Part shown: piece by piece, positions 52,626-62,300 of the stretch
Layout: each line of letters starts with the position of its first letter
How positions within the stretch are numbered: position 1 is the first letter of the stretch
From: Pirellula sp.
GTDB taxonomy: Bacteria > Planctomycetota > Planctomycetia > Pirellulales > PNKZ01
Length of the DNA: 64,000 bases
NCBI GenBank assembly: GCA_013822735.1
Contig: PNKZ01000009.1
Location: 124,001-188,000 of the forward strand
Direction: 5' to 3'
Program-made: the position numbers and the translations under genes
The notes under the pieces: generated by a model
Databases searched by the model: none
What the model was told of the DNA's origin: nothing
The model's input: the letters and a program-made list of their open reading frames with translations, nothing else

Positions 52626-52713
52626 GGCACTGCGCAGATAACTCTTGTTATCTGCGCACCCCTTGTGGGTTTTGGGGTTGTGCGCAGATAGATCGAGTTA
52701 TCTGCGCAGTGCC
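52626..52713. repeat. Palindrome built from four copies of TGCGCAGATA
   Basis: GGCACTGCGCAGATAACTC (52626-52644) and its exact reverse complement (52695-52713) form a 19-bp outer stem. Inner TTATCTGCGCACCCC and GGGGTTGTGCGCAGATA form a second. Each arm is itself a hairpin, so cruciform or clover folds are possible. Confidence 0.85.
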
Positions 52714-52739
52714 GGTCCGGCGCGTCGACGTAAGTCTGC

Positions 52740-52760
52740 AAAGTTGCAGGCACACTCCGT
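52740..52760 (+). repeat. 21-base repeat fragment, copy 2
   Basis: Identical to 22912-22932. Here it follows the TGCGCAGATA palindrome and is not adjacent to a gene end. Confidence 0.7.
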
Positions 52761-52950
52761 GAGCCGTCGAGCACCGCACGGCATCGCCGCAGTGCCCCCA
52801 ACCAAGCAAAAAGCACGAAGAACCAAGCACGGTAGTTCCACAATCGCCCGGCATTATATCAGACGAGTTCCCAGATTTGGCCGGCCCAAAACGAGCCTTG
52901 ATTTATGCACCAGCGATATCGGTTAAAACCGCGAAGCGGTTTCACGGCAG

Positions 52951-53160
52951 AGCCCAGGGTCGCGGTATTCCGCGCACCCTGGGATGATGACGAATCAGCA
53001 ACCATGATCGGAACCCTGAAAGGGTTCCACAGATTTGACCAGGATCCACCGAGGCGACGGATTGAGTTGCCTGCTGTGCAACCCCTTTCAGGGTTGCGGA
53101 GGGAGATTGGTGGTACTCTTGCGGACCCAGGGTGCGCGGCACCGCCGCGACCCTGGGCTT
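52951..53160. repeat. CCCAGGGT composite inverted repeat
   Basis: AGCCCAGGGTCGCGG...CGCGCACCCTGGG (52951-52983) and its mirror GACCCAGGGTGCGCG...CGCGACCCTGGGC (53124-53158) flank AACCCTGAAAGGGTTCC (53011-53027) and CAACCCCTTTCAGGGTTG (53079-53096). The set is an imperfect palindrome of hairpins. Repeats of this look are familiar from planctomycete genomes. Confidence 0.75.
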
Positions 53161-53231
53161 TGCTGTGGAACGCCGTTGGCGTTCGAGTTGTTGCAGCGTG
53201 ATGGCCGACTCGGCGGCGGCGCGATGGCCCG

Positions 53232-54014
53232 TTACTTCGGCAAGCTGAGCGGCGACGGGGGGCCGGAACTCGGCGTGCCGGGGAGGATCGGCGATTGCGG
53301 GCCGATGCGCGGGCCGCCGGTGCCGAGTTGTAGTTGCGGTCCGGTCGGCATCGGTTGCGGCGCGGTTTGGCCCGGAATCGTGAGCGTCTGCGACTTGATG
53401 AGCGGCGACGCTTGTGTGGAGTTGTGCGCGCCCGGCCCGATCTGCGGCAAGGCGAGGCCGGCGTTCGTCGTCGGTTGCGTGCTAATGGTGAGCGGGCCCG
53501 ATTGGATCTTGGGGACGCCGAGCGTGGTTGTCGGCGGCAGCGTCGGCGCGGTCGGGCCGGCGCCCAAAGCGGGCAGGGCTCCGGTCGCCGGAACAGTCAG
53601 GCTTGGTGCCGTGGGGCCGGCGGTAGTGGAGCCCGGTACCATCGCCGAGCCGGTTCCCAGCGGAGTGGGTGCGACGATGTTGATCGGGGCATTCGACGTC
53701 GCCGGCAGAATGCGCGGATCGAGCGGTTTGCTTTGCGGGGCGACTTGCACCGGCAGCTCGACCGGCGGCAGATCGGCCGCGGTCGTCGGCGTGCCGGCGG
53801 TCGGCGAGGTGCGCGCAGCGGGCAGTGCGAACACGGGGCCGGAGCGCGGGTCGACCGGCGGCGTTAGGTCGGCGTTTGGGCGATCGGCCGGCTTCGGCGG
53901 AAGCGGCGGCGCCGCTTCCTCGAACGAGCGCTTGCCCGACTGCATGAGGAGATACACGACCACGAGCGCCACGGCGCCGGTGATCGCCCCAAGTTTCATG
54001 AGCGTCGCTTTCAT
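53232..54014 (-). CDS. Membrane-anchored Pro/Thr/Gly-rich protein of unknown function
   Basis: 260 residues. A transmembrane helix at about 7-25 (KLGAITGAVALVVVYLLMQS) anchors a long Pro/Thr/Gly/Ala-rich extracytoplasmic region with repeats such as PSLTVPATGALPALGAGPTA. There are no catalytic motifs or Cys. The composition suggests a disordered stalk spanning the periplasm. It lies 69 bases downstream of the sigma-54 regulator in the same orientation, so may be co-transcribed with it. The opposite-strand frame is a shadow. Confidence rests on the clean anchor and lack of internal stops. Confidence 0.72.
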   Translation of the reverse strand: MKATLMKLGAITGAVALVVVYLLMQSGKRSFEEAAPPLPPKPADRPNADLTPPVDPRSGPVFALPAARTSPTAGTPTTAADLPPVELPVQVAPQSKPLDPRILPATSNAPINIVAPTPLGTGSAMVPGSTTAGPTAPSLTVPATGALPALGAGPTAPTLPPTTTLGVPKIQSGPLTISTQPTTNAGLALPQIGPGAHNSTQASPLIKSQTLTIPGQTAPQPMPTGPQLQLGTGGPRIGPQSPILPGTPSSGPPSPLSLPK

Positions 54015-54083
54015 GACGTTCGATCGTAAAAAGAGTTCCGCGCGGTTGTCAAATTATCACCTGCGAACTTGCGAACTAACTTG

Positions 54084-57000
54084 TTAATCCAAACCGTATT
54101 TGCGGAGCTTGCTGAAGAGCGTGCTGCGGGGAATGCCCAAGGCGCGGGCCGCTTCGGCTTTGTTGCCCGAGGCGCGGACCAGCGCCTCGCTGAGCCGTTC
54201 CCGTTCGAGATGGTCGAGTTCGTCGGCTAGGCCCGCCGGCGCGGCGACGACCGTCTCAACGACGCTCGAGCGCAGCAAGCGTCCGGTACCGATCGTTTCG
54301 CGTCGACCGGTGAGGCGATTGGTCGGCACGGCGGCGGCCGTTTGCGGCACGGCCGATACGATCTCCGGCGGCAAGTCGTCGACGTGGATCGTTTCCGTTT
54401 CGGCGAGCACGACGGCCCGTTCGATCGCGTTTTCGAGTTGGCGGATATTGCCGGGCCAGGCATAGTTCATCAGCACTTCCAGCGCGTCTTCGTCGATGCG
54501 GGTCGGCGTCTTGCCGAGTTGGTTGGCGTAGCTGCGGAGGAAGTGAAGGGAGAGTTCGAAGATATCTTCCGGCCGTTCGCGCAATGCCGGGCAGCGCAAG
54601 CTGATGACATTGAGCCGGTAGTAGAGGTCTTCGCGAAAGCGCCCTTGGCGAATGAGCTCTTCGAGGTTTTGGTGCGTGGCGGCGACGAGGCGCACGTCGA
54701 CGCTAAGGGTTTGCACGCCGCCGACGCGCTCGAACGTGCGCTGCTGCAAGACGCGGAGCAGCTTGGTTTGCGTTTCCAGGCTGATGTCGCCGATTTCGTC
54801 GAGGAAGAGCGTGCCGCCGTCGGCCAGCTCGAACCGGCCGGCCTTGTCGCGATCGGCCCCGGTGAACGAGCCCTTCACGTGGCCGAAGAGTTCGCTTTCC
54901 AACAAGCTGCTCGAGAGAGCGGCGCAGTGCACCGTGACGAACGGTTTCTCCGCGCGCGGGCTATGGCGATGGATGGCTCGGGCCAGCAGCTCTTTGCCGG
55001 TGCCGCTTTCGCCGCGCACCAAGACCGAGGCTTGGCTCGCCGCGACCTTCGCGGCTTTTTCGAGCAGATCGCGCACGGCGGCGCTGGAGCCGAGGATTTC
55101 GCTGCGCCACGGCGCGCTCTCGCGCTCTTTGCGCGTCGTCGGTTCGGCCGCGGCGTCGGGGCGGAGGTCGACGTTGTCTCCCCGGCTGAGCAGTTCGCCT
55201 TGCAGATACATGATGCGGCGCTGTTGCTCGGAGATCTTATCGACCTTGGTTTGCAGTTCCCCTTTGAGCGAAAGAATGGTGCGATGCCCTTGGGCCGTGC
55301 TTAAGGCGAGCGTCGTGGTGCGGGCCAGCGTGCTCACGAAGTTTTGATCTTCGGGCGTGTAGGGATCGCCGTCGTCGCGCGGGCCGAAGAAGGCCGCGCC
55401 GATCACCGTGCCTTCCACTTCGAGCAGGTAGCCGAGCCCTGCGCCGAAGGCGTGCAGCGCTCGGGCGCCCGCGCCGCTGGCGGTGCGCTTAAGCGTGCCG
55501 GAGATCGAGAGCTCGGAAATCAGCGGATGGTCGGGCTGTAGTTGTTCCGGAGCGCCGGGCCAGGCGATGCGATCGGCCGCGAGGAAGAGTTGGGTTTCCT
55601 CGTCGCGCAGGTAGACGATGCCGCGATCCGCGCCGATCGTGTCGCGCGCTCCTTGGAGGAGTTGCCGCGCGAGCTGGGCCGGAGCGACGAGCCGCTCGAC
55701 CGCCGCGCCGAGTTGGCGGACCGCCTTATCGAGCCGATATTTTTCGCGGTAGAAACTCCGGTCGAGCGATTTTTGGAATCGGTCGCGAATCCACCCGAGG
55801 CACACGACGATCGCCATGGCCGTGAGTCCGGCGGCCAGCGCGTTCTCCCATTGGAAATAGAATTCGCCGACGAGCGCCGTCGCCAGGCCGACCATTGCGC
55901 AAAAGAGCACCGTGGCCACGGAGCTGATGCCGACGTAGAGAATGCCGCGGTTCACGACGCGGCCCACCTGCATGAGCTTGTAGCGCGTAATGCTCAGGCC
56001 GTAAGCGGCCGTGAACATGAGACTGGTGACATACACCATAAGCTTCGGCATCGGGCCGAAGGCAAACTCCGCACGGTCGTGCAGCGCGGTCCAGAGCAAA
56101 TAGCCGACGGGGCCGGTCGTGAGCATCACCGCGCCGAGCAGACCTTGCACCTGTTGACGCTCTTGCGTCGTGCGGCCGCGAAGAAAGCGATAGATGAGCA
56201 CGCCGAAGCCGACGAGGTACATGCCGACCGAGGCCGCGAGATAGCCGTAGATCGTGCCGGCCAAGGTGTCGAGCATCGGCGCGAGCTCGCCGACGGAGCT
56301 GGGCTCGAGGTACAGGCGATCGATGCGCCAGATCTGATAGAAGAGATACAGCATCCAAACGCCCGGCCCGAGGTAAATCGCGACCGTCGACAGGCGCGGG
56401 TTGTTGCGAATGATCCCGAGCGGGCGCGGGAACATGGCAAAGAAGTGGAGCGTCATCGGTGCGAGCAGCATCGCGCAGAAGACGAACGGATACGCCAGCG
56501 CCTTCGAGCCGATGAGACTCGGCCAGTGGAAGGCCCCCATGAACGTGACGGTGTTGACCGTGCAGAGCAGAAAGAAGAGGACGGCGGAAACGTCGCCGGG
56601 GCGCTTCCAAACGACCGCCGCACCGATGGCGAAGATCCCCATCTCCAGGATAAACCAGGCCAACGATAGCCAGACGGCCGCCGAGGAGCTCGGCTTCACC
56701 ATGAGCCAAGCCGTTTGCGGAGCGTTGGCTCGGGCGCTGAAGAACTCGACGCGAGCCCAACGTTGCGCGTCGATGTCGGCGATGACGGTCGACGGGGGTT
56801 GCGCGGCGAGCTGGTCGGGGTTGGCGAGCAGCACGAGGCCCGGCTTGGGGTCGGGCGGGGCGATCTCGATCAGGCGGGGCGTAATGTGCAACGCGCTTGG
56901 GACGGGCTGCCCGGCGATGCGATAGAGGACGTCGCCGCTCTGCGGCGCCGGGCCTGCCGCCACGACGGCGTCGTTCGCACGGCCGATCACCGTGCCGGGG

Positions 57001-57146
57001 CCGGCGTCGTGGATCGTGGCCGAGTCGGCGAAGAGGCCTCGGACGCCGAGGTCCCAGCCTGTCTGGACGTAGTAGAGAACGCTGACGCAGTAAAGGATGA
57101 CGAGCGGCGTCGTCGCGTAGAGCAGGACCTTCCGTAAGGAATTCAC
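54084..57146 (-). CDS. Membrane-embedded sigma-54 activator (PDZ-like, multi-TM, GAF, AAA+, Fis)
   Basis: 1020 residues from GTG 57146 ([20 protein letters not shown]); upstream sequence to 57215 is not conserved-looking. Order: TM helix about 7-27; an extracytoplasmic PDZ-like segment about 45-110 ([14 protein letters not shown]); about seven TM helices at 155-445; a GAF-like domain about 470-610; coiled linker; AAA+ domain about 675-915 with GESGTGKE Walker A, GSFTGADR loop (Ser instead of the usual Ala in GAFTGA) and [11 protein letters not shown] Walker B. The C-terminal Fis-type HTH is [20 protein letters not shown]. The protein should activate sigma-54 promoters in response to a membrane or periplasmic signal. 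No histidine kinase partner is adjacent, so sensing is probably intramolecular. Confidence 0.93.
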   Translation of the reverse strand: MNSLRKVLLYATTPLVILYCVSVLYYVQTGWDLGVRGLFADSATIHDAGPGTVIGRANDAVVAAGPAPQSGDVLYRIAGQPVPSALHITPRLIEIAPPDPKPGLVLLANPDQLAAQPPSTVIADIDAQRWARVEFFSARANAPQTAWLMVKPSSSAAVWLSLAWFILEMGIFAIGAAVVWKRPGDVSAVLFFLLCTVNTVTFMGAFHWPSLIGSKALAYPFVFCAMLLAPMTLHFFAMFPRPLGIIRNNPRLSTVAIYLGPGVWMLYLFYQIWRIDRLYLEPSSVGELAPMLDTLAGTIYGYLAASVGMYLVGFGVLIYRFLRGRTTQERQQVQGLLGAVMLTTGPVGYLLWTALHDRAEFAFGPMPKLMVYVTSLMFTAAYGLSITRYKLMQVGRVVNRGILYVGISSVATVLFCAMVGLATALVGEFYFQWENALAAGLTAMAIVVCLGWIRDRFQKSLDRSFYREKYRLDKAVRQLGAAVERLVAPAQLARQLLQGARDTIGADRGIVYLRDEETQLFLAADRIAWPGAPEQLQPDHPLISELSISGTLKRTASGAGARALHAFGAGLGYLLEVEGTVIGAAFFGPRDDGDPYTPEDQNFVSTLARTTTLALSTAQGHRTILSLKGELQTKVDKISEQQRRIMYLQGELLSRGDNVDLRPDAAAEPTTRKERESAPWRSEILGSSAAVRDLLEKAAKVAASQASVLVRGESGTGKELLARAIHRHSPRAEKPFVTVHCAALSSSLLESELFGHVKGSFTGADRDKAGRFELADGGTLFLDEIGDISLETQTKLLRVLQQRTFERVGGVQTLSVDVRLVAATHQNLEELIRQGRFREDLYYRLNVISLRCPALRERPEDIFELSLHFLRSYANQLGKTPTRIDEDALEVLMNYAWPGNIRQLENAIERAVVLAETETIHVDDLPPEIVSAVPQTAAAVPTNRLTGRRETIGTGRLLRSSVVETVVAAPAGLADELDHLERERLSEALVRASGNKAEAARALGIPRSTLFSKLRKYGLD

Positions 57147-57620
57147 GATGCCCGCCTTTACCCTAGTTTGCCGCGCTGAACGACGACTTTTCGGCGCTCG
57201 ACACCGTCGATTCAACCAGAATCAGCGCCGAAAGGCAAGCGCCGATGTTAGCGAACTGTTTCGACGATCGGCCTAAAGCTTTGGGATCAAATGCGTTGAA
57301 GCGTAAGTCGGTACTTGTCGAAAGTTCGACAGGTCGACGGCACGAAGTTTGCCTTGGTAGAAGATCGTTAGCTCACTACCCAAAGGCCCACAGCTTCGAC
57401 GAGTTCGCAGACCCTCGGCTCCCAGCAGTTCCCAATTATCGGTTTTCGGCGTCTCTACCCATTCGCCGCGAATCTTCTTCTGAGCCCTGCCGAGGTCATC
57501 TGTGCGTCGAAACCTGTGGGCTTTTTTTGCGCGCCGAGGTTTTGGCGAGCGGCGGGGTTCATCCCCGCCGGTTGGTAGAAAAGTCCGAACGAAGACGGCG
57601 GGGGTAAACCCCGCCGCTCG
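57147..57620. other. Intergenic, contains one palindrome, no gene
   Basis: About 470 bases upstream of the leftward sigma-54 regulator and downstream of the leftward formyltransferase. The palindrome at 57544-57622 is its one clear structure. The section 57150-57300 should hold the regulator promoter. A 120-codon frame (57245-57607) runs into the palindrome and is not accepted as a gene. Confidence 0.5.
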
Positions 57621-57622
57621 CT
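57544..57622. repeat. GCGAGCGGCGGGG palindrome pair at the end of fhcD
   Basis: GCGAGCGGCGGGGTT (57545-57559) pairs with AACCCCGCCGCTCGC (57607-57621), each arm also carrying its own small hairpin (CGGCGGGGTTCATCCCCGCCG on the left; GGCGGGGGTAAACCCCGCC on the right). It ends at the stop codon of the leftward formyltransferase gene, consistent with a terminator. Confidence 0.8.
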
Positions 57623-58505
57623 AGGCTAGCTCATGCAGGCGGAAGTGAAACTTCCCCAGCTTGCCGCCGTAGTTGCCGGCCCCGATGGCGACCACGTCCG
57701 GCCCGACGGCGGCTCGCAGCGCCGTGGCCATCGCTTGGCCGACCGCCTGCTCGTCGATGCCGTCGATGACGATCTCGTAGGCGTAGTGGGCCTCGGGGTG
57801 AAGCTGCGTGGGGACATTTCCGCGGAGCGTCGGGCAGTAGGCGTCGGCCGTGGAAGCGGCGAGCCCTTTGTAGATGGAGCCGACCTTGCTGCCGCTGCGC
57901 GCGATGCCGCCGGGAAACGGCGTGACGACCCCCGGCATTTCGGCGAGCGACTCCGCCGCTCGGCGTGCGGCGCCGAGCGCCGCTTCGAACGTGCGCCCTT
58001 GCATGATGAGGTTCCCGCCGGCCACACCCTTGGCCACGCCGAGCCGCTCTTCGACGAGGAACTCCCCGTCCATCACCGGGATGCGCCAATAGCGCCGGCC
58101 GTTCAGGCGTTTGCTCTTCTGATAGCCGTCGCCGAAGAAGCGCAGATGCTTGCCGAGCGGGATTCGCTCCTCGCCGTCGGGCAGCCCGTCGTACACGGCC
58201 GTGGTCGGGCAGGTCATTAGGCATTGGCCGGCCCGATTGGCGATGGCCTTGCCGAGCCCCTCGGCGGAGAACCCGAAGACCAGCAGCGCGGCACCGACGC
58301 GGCCGTCGGGTGTTTCGGCCGTTGTTAGGTGCCGCTCGACGCCGATCTCGGCGTCGCACGCGATCACCGAACTCGCATACCCGCTAAAGGCGCGCACGGC
58401 CGCATCGAGCCAATAGTCGTCGTGCGCCGTCACGATCACGCGCGCGTAACGCACGCGAAACGCTTCGGCGAAGGTATCGATGATTTCGGTAGTGTCGAGA
58501 TGCAA
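57621..58505 (-). CDS. fhcD: Formylmethanofuran--tetrahydromethanopterin N-formyltransferase
   Basis: 294 residues, family length. The N-terminus TTEIIDTFAEAFRVRYARVI matches the Ftr signature. Conserved blocks are MTCPTTAVYDGLPDGEERIP, LGKHLRFFGDGYQKSK, MEGEFLVEE-like MDGEFLVEERLGVAKGVAGG, and the C-terminal VVAIGAGNYGGKLGKFHFRL. Ftr transfers the formyl group between formylmethanofuran and tetrahydromethanopterin; in bacteria it belongs to the Fhc complex, which runs toward formate in formaldehyde detoxification. The other H4MPT C1 genes (fhcABC, mch, fae, mtdB) are not in the window. The start is a TTG with a heptamer array immediately upstream. Confidence 0.93.
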   Translation of the reverse strand: MHLDTTEIIDTFAEAFRVRYARVIVTAHDDYWLDAAVRAFSGYASSVIACDAEIGVERHLTTAETPDGRVGAALLVFGFSAEGLGKAIANRAGQCLMTCPTTAVYDGLPDGEERIPLGKHLRFFGDGYQKSKRLNGRRYWRIPVMDGEFLVEERLGVAKGVAGGNLIMQGRTFEAALGAARRAAESLAEMPGVVTPFPGGIARSGSKVGSIYKGLAASTADAYCPTLRGNVPTQLHPEAHYAYEIVIDGIDEQAVGQAMATALRAAVGPDVVAIGAGNYGGKLGKFHFRLHELA

Positions 58506-58540
58506 GGAAGGGGTGAGGGGCCAGGGGTGAGGGGTCAGTA
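58506..58540. repeat. GGGGTSA heptamer array abutting the fhcD start
   Basis: GGGGTGA, GGGGCCA, GGGGTGA, GGGGTCA, GTA, next to the TTG of the leftward gene. The junction sequence AAGGAAGGGGTGAGGGGCCA is shared with 34300-34319, where the same array abuts another TTG start. GCTAGAA/GCTAGAG heptamer-like units follow at 58543-58570. Confidence 0.85.
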
Positions 58541-58608
58541 AAAGAGGCTAGAAGCTAGAGCTAGACGCTGGAACAAACAACTTCTGTCTCCAGTCTTCGG
58601 TCTCTCCG

Positions 58609-59205
58609 TCACAGCCATTCCGCCAAGATGCCTCGTTCCGTCAGCTTCTTGCGGAGCCGGCTTAGGCGAACGCGGAGCACGTCGGGGTCGGCCTCGAGCG
58701 CGCGGGCCGCTTCGGCCGTCGAGAAACCTTCGAGGCGGAGCTGCAGCAGTTGTTGGTCGGCCGGGTCGCATTCCTTGAGAATGCGGTCGACGCCGTCGCG
58801 CAGCTCGGCTTCGGTCGTCGGGTCGAGCTCTCCCATCCGGTTCACCACCGTATGTTCGGCGTCTTCGCGCGTGCCGGTGAGATGCGTATTGAGCTCCGTG
58901 CGGCGCTTCATCCGTTTCCACACCTGGGCGACCTTGCGACGGATGATCTCCGCGCTGAGGGCCACGAGTTCGTGCGGCCCGGCGATGTGAAACTTGTCGG
59001 CCCGAATCCCTTTGAGCAGCGTGATGTAGACCGATTGCACAAGGTCGACCGAATCCAGATGCGGGCGGAGCAGGGGGCCGAGCCGCATGCCGGCGGCCCG
59101 GCGGATCTCCGGTTCATACTCGCGGACGAGCGCCGCCAACGCCGTTTCGTCCGCCTCGCGGAGGCGGCGCCAGAAGTCGGGTTCGTCGTCGAGCGGCGAA
59201 GACAT
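58609..59205 (-). CDS. ECF-type RNA polymerase sigma factor
   Basis: 198 residues. Region 2 (about 20-95) shows LAALVREYEPEIRRAAGMRL and SVDLVQSVYITLLKGIRADK; region 4 (about 140-195) is the HTH QLLQLRLEGFSTAEAARALE ADPDVLRVRLSRLRKKLTER. The family gives promoter specificity to RNA polymerase. It belongs to the planctomycete ECF groups associated with serine/threonine kinases; the neighbouring gene, divergent across 99 bases, is such a kinase, which makes the pair a likely signalling unit. No anti-sigma factor of the usual type is adjacent, so control may be by the kinase. This is inference from the neighbourhood. Confidence 0.9.
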   Translation of the reverse strand: MSSPLDDEPDFWRRLREADETALAALVREYEPEIRRAAGMRLGPLLRPHLDSVDLVQSVYITLLKGIRADKFHIAGPHELVALSAEIIRRKVAQVWKRMKRRTELNTHLTGTREDAEHTVVNRMGELDPTTEAELRDGVDRILKECDPADQQLLQLRLEGFSTAEAARALEADPDVLRVRLSRLRKKLTERGILAEWL

Positions 59206-59304
59206 GCGCTGGGGGAATTCTTAAGGGACGGTTCGCGGCATTCATTATCTTACCACGACTTGCGATGCTACTATAGAAGTAGCTTCAGGTTATGACGCCG
59301 CCTA

Positions 59305-62300
59305 ATGACGCAGCCCAGCACTTCTCCGCCGTCGAATGCTTCCACGCTGCGTGAGGCGTGCGCCGATTTGCTGCGCCGCTTGGCCCGCGGCGAACCGGCT
59401 CGGGCCGAGAGCTACTTCGAATCGTTCCCGGCCCTGGCGGCCGACGCGGAAGCGGCCGTCGAATTGATCTACACCGAATTCGCGGCCCGCGAAGAGGCAG
59501 GCGAGCAACCGCAGGCCGAGGCGTTTCTGGTCCGCTTCCCGCAGTGGGTCGGGCCGTTGCGACGGCAGCTCGATATCCATCGGCTCCTCAATGGCGACGG
59601 GGAACAAGCGACGCCGAAGCCGGCCGGATTGCTGGGGGCGGCCGCCACGAAGGCAGGCTCCGCCGCAGCGGACGCGCCGCAAGAATTCGGCGCGTATCAC
59701 GTGCTCCGTCGGCTCGGGCGCGGCGGTATGGGCACCGTTTACCTCGCGACGCATGGCGCACTGGGGCGCTTGGCGGCCGTAAAAGTCTTGCATGGGTCGG
59801 CGCGCGGCGATCAGCAATCTGCCGACCCGACGGAACGAACTTCCGCCGAGCGGTTTCGCGCCGAAGTGCGCTCCGTTGCGGCGCTCGGGCATCAGGGCAT
59901 CGTGCAACTGTATGAACTCGGCGAAACGTCCGACGGCCGGCACTTCGCGGCGTTTGAGTTCGTCGAAGGGGGCTCGTTGCAACAGGCGCTGCAAGGGCGA
60001 CCGCGGCCGGCGCGCGAAGCGGCCGAGCTTGTGCGGCGCGTCGCCGAAGCGCTCGACGTTGCGCACAAGGCCGGCATCGTGCATTGCGACCTGACGCCGG
60101 CCAATATCTTGCTTGCGCCCGACGGCACGCCGAAGATCGCCGATTTCGGTTTGGCCCGACTACCGCGGAGCGCCGCCGATCTCGAAGCCGCCGCCGCGCC
60201 GCACGGTGCTCGAAATCACAGTGCTCGAAATAGCGCGGAGCTCGACGAAGAACCCCAGCCCGACACGGCGCACCTTTCGAGCGTCGCGCTCGCCGGCACG
60301 CCCGGCTATTTGGCGCCGGAGCGGATCGATAATCCGGCCTCGGCCGCACCGGCCGCCGATTTGTATGGTCTCGGCGCGGTGTTCTACGAACTGCTCACGG
60401 GCCGGCCGCCGCACATCGGGGCCACTCCGCTCGATACGCTGCGCCAAACGAGGGACTACGATCCGCCGTCGCCGCGCACCCTCGCGCCGAGCGTGCCGCG
60501 CGACGCTGCGACGATTTGCTTGAAGTGCTTGGAGCGCGATCCGGCCCGGCGTTACGCCACAGCCGCCGCGCTGGCCGACGATTTGCGCCGGTTTCTCGCC
60601 GGCGAGCCGATCGCCGCGCGGCCGATCCACGCCGTCGAACGGCTCTGGAAGTGGGCGGGCCGGCATCGCGGGCTCGCCGCCGCCTTGGCCACGGCCGCGG
60701 CCGCGCTCGTCGCCTTAGGTATCGGCGGAGCGTGGTACAACGTCCGGCTGCGCGAGGCGCTCGATCAATCGAAGTCGCAGGAAACGCAGATCGCGCGACA
60801 AGCGAGCGACTTGGAAACGCGGGTCGAGCAGCTCGATCGTAGCCTGTTCACGATGCAGCTCAATCAGGCCGAGGCGTTGTTGCAACGCGCGCCGCATCAG
60901 GCGCTGGCGCTCTTGAACGACGTGTCGCGTTGCCCGCCGGAGCGGCGTGATTTCGCCTGGGGTTATCTAGTTCGGCGCGCTTCGCAAGATCGGCGCACGT
61001 TCCTCGGCCACACCGGGCCGATCGGCGCGGTCGTCTGCACGCAGCCGGTTGCCGGCGGACCGACCTTGCTCATTACCGCCGGGCTCGACGACACCGTGCG
61101 GCGCTGGAACTTGGCCGACGATGCGACGGTCGGTACGGTTCCGGTCGTCACCAGCGATGCCGCGCTCGTCGCCCTCAATCCCGACGGCTCGCGCCTGGCC
61201 GCCGCTTATGCCGACGGCTCGGCCCGACTTTGGAACCTTGCGGCAGGAAGCGCGCCGCGGGAGCTCGTCGGCCACGCCGAGGAAATTACCGCACTCACGT
61301 TCTTCAACGGCGGACGTTGGCTCGCCACGGCGTCGGCCGACGGTCGCTTGCGCATTTGGGACCCGACCGGCGCGGCGATCACGTCGTGGCAAGTCGCCGA
61401 GGCCGGCGAAATCCTTTCACTCGCCGCCTCGCCCGACGACCAGACGTTGGTGCTCGGTCTCACCGGCGGCATCGTGCGCTTCGTCGATTCGATCGAGGGG
61501 ACGACGACGGCCCAAGAAATCGGCAAGGGGGCCGGCCCGACGTCGCTCAGTTTCACGGCCGACGGCAAGCAACTGCTCGGCGTCGACGGCGCGACCGGCC
61601 GCTTGGAACTTTGGAACCTTGGCGAGCGCCGCACCTCGCGCTTGCTCGATCTTCCCGAAGGATTCGCGCGCACGGCGGTGATCCGTCGCGACGGGGCGTA
61701 CTTGGCCTACGCCACGGCGGAAGGACTGGTGCGCGTCGTCCGCCCGGCCACGGGCGAGGTGACGGCCGAGTATCGCGGGCATCTTGCGCGTATCACAGGA
61801 CTGGCTTTCACGGTCGACGGCGCCGGCTTGGTGAGCGTATCGGAAGATCGCACGGCCAAGTATTGGGACGTGCCGGGCGTGCGCTATCCGCAACTCATTG
61901 AGGGAGACGAGTTCAAAACCTTCGCAACGGCCTACTCGCCGAGCGGCCGCCTCTTGGCAAACGCCGGCGCCGACGGCGTGATTCGCATTCAGGATCTTTG
62001 GCCGGACGCCGAGACGTCGCAAACTCGTAAACTTGTCGGACATGGCGCGGCGGTGCGCGTGTTGAGATTCTTCGGCGAAGACCAGCTCCTGAGCGGCGCA
62101 GAAGATAATACAGTGCGTTTCTGGGATCTGAAGAAGGGAAAGGAAGTTCGTAGTTGGTCTCAAGCAGCTTGGGTGCAAGACGTAGCGGTGGCGGAGCACG
62201 AGATCTTCTCCGCCGACGCGGCCGGGCATGTTCGCCGATCGGACGGATTCGATTTCGTCGCTCATGCCGGATCGATTCATGCCGTCGCCGCGATCCGAAC

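Larger units (their letters stand above)
52429..53231. other. Long repeat-dense intergenic region, no gene
   Basis: About 800 bases with nothing protein-like. In order: GGGGTSA array (52435-52465), TTTAGCCCC hairpin (52491-52520), CTAGCGC array (52565-52594), four-copy TGCGCAGATA palindrome (52626-52713), a 21-base sequence also at 22912-22932 (52740-52760), and a CCCAGGGT composite (52951-53160). Open frames crossing it are repeat translation. Confidence 0.65.

Noticed and set aside
53035-54087. 350-codon plus-strand frame, Gly/Val/Ala-rich
   Set aside because: Antisense to the anchored Pro-rich protein and starts within repeats. The minus protein has a clean membrane anchor.
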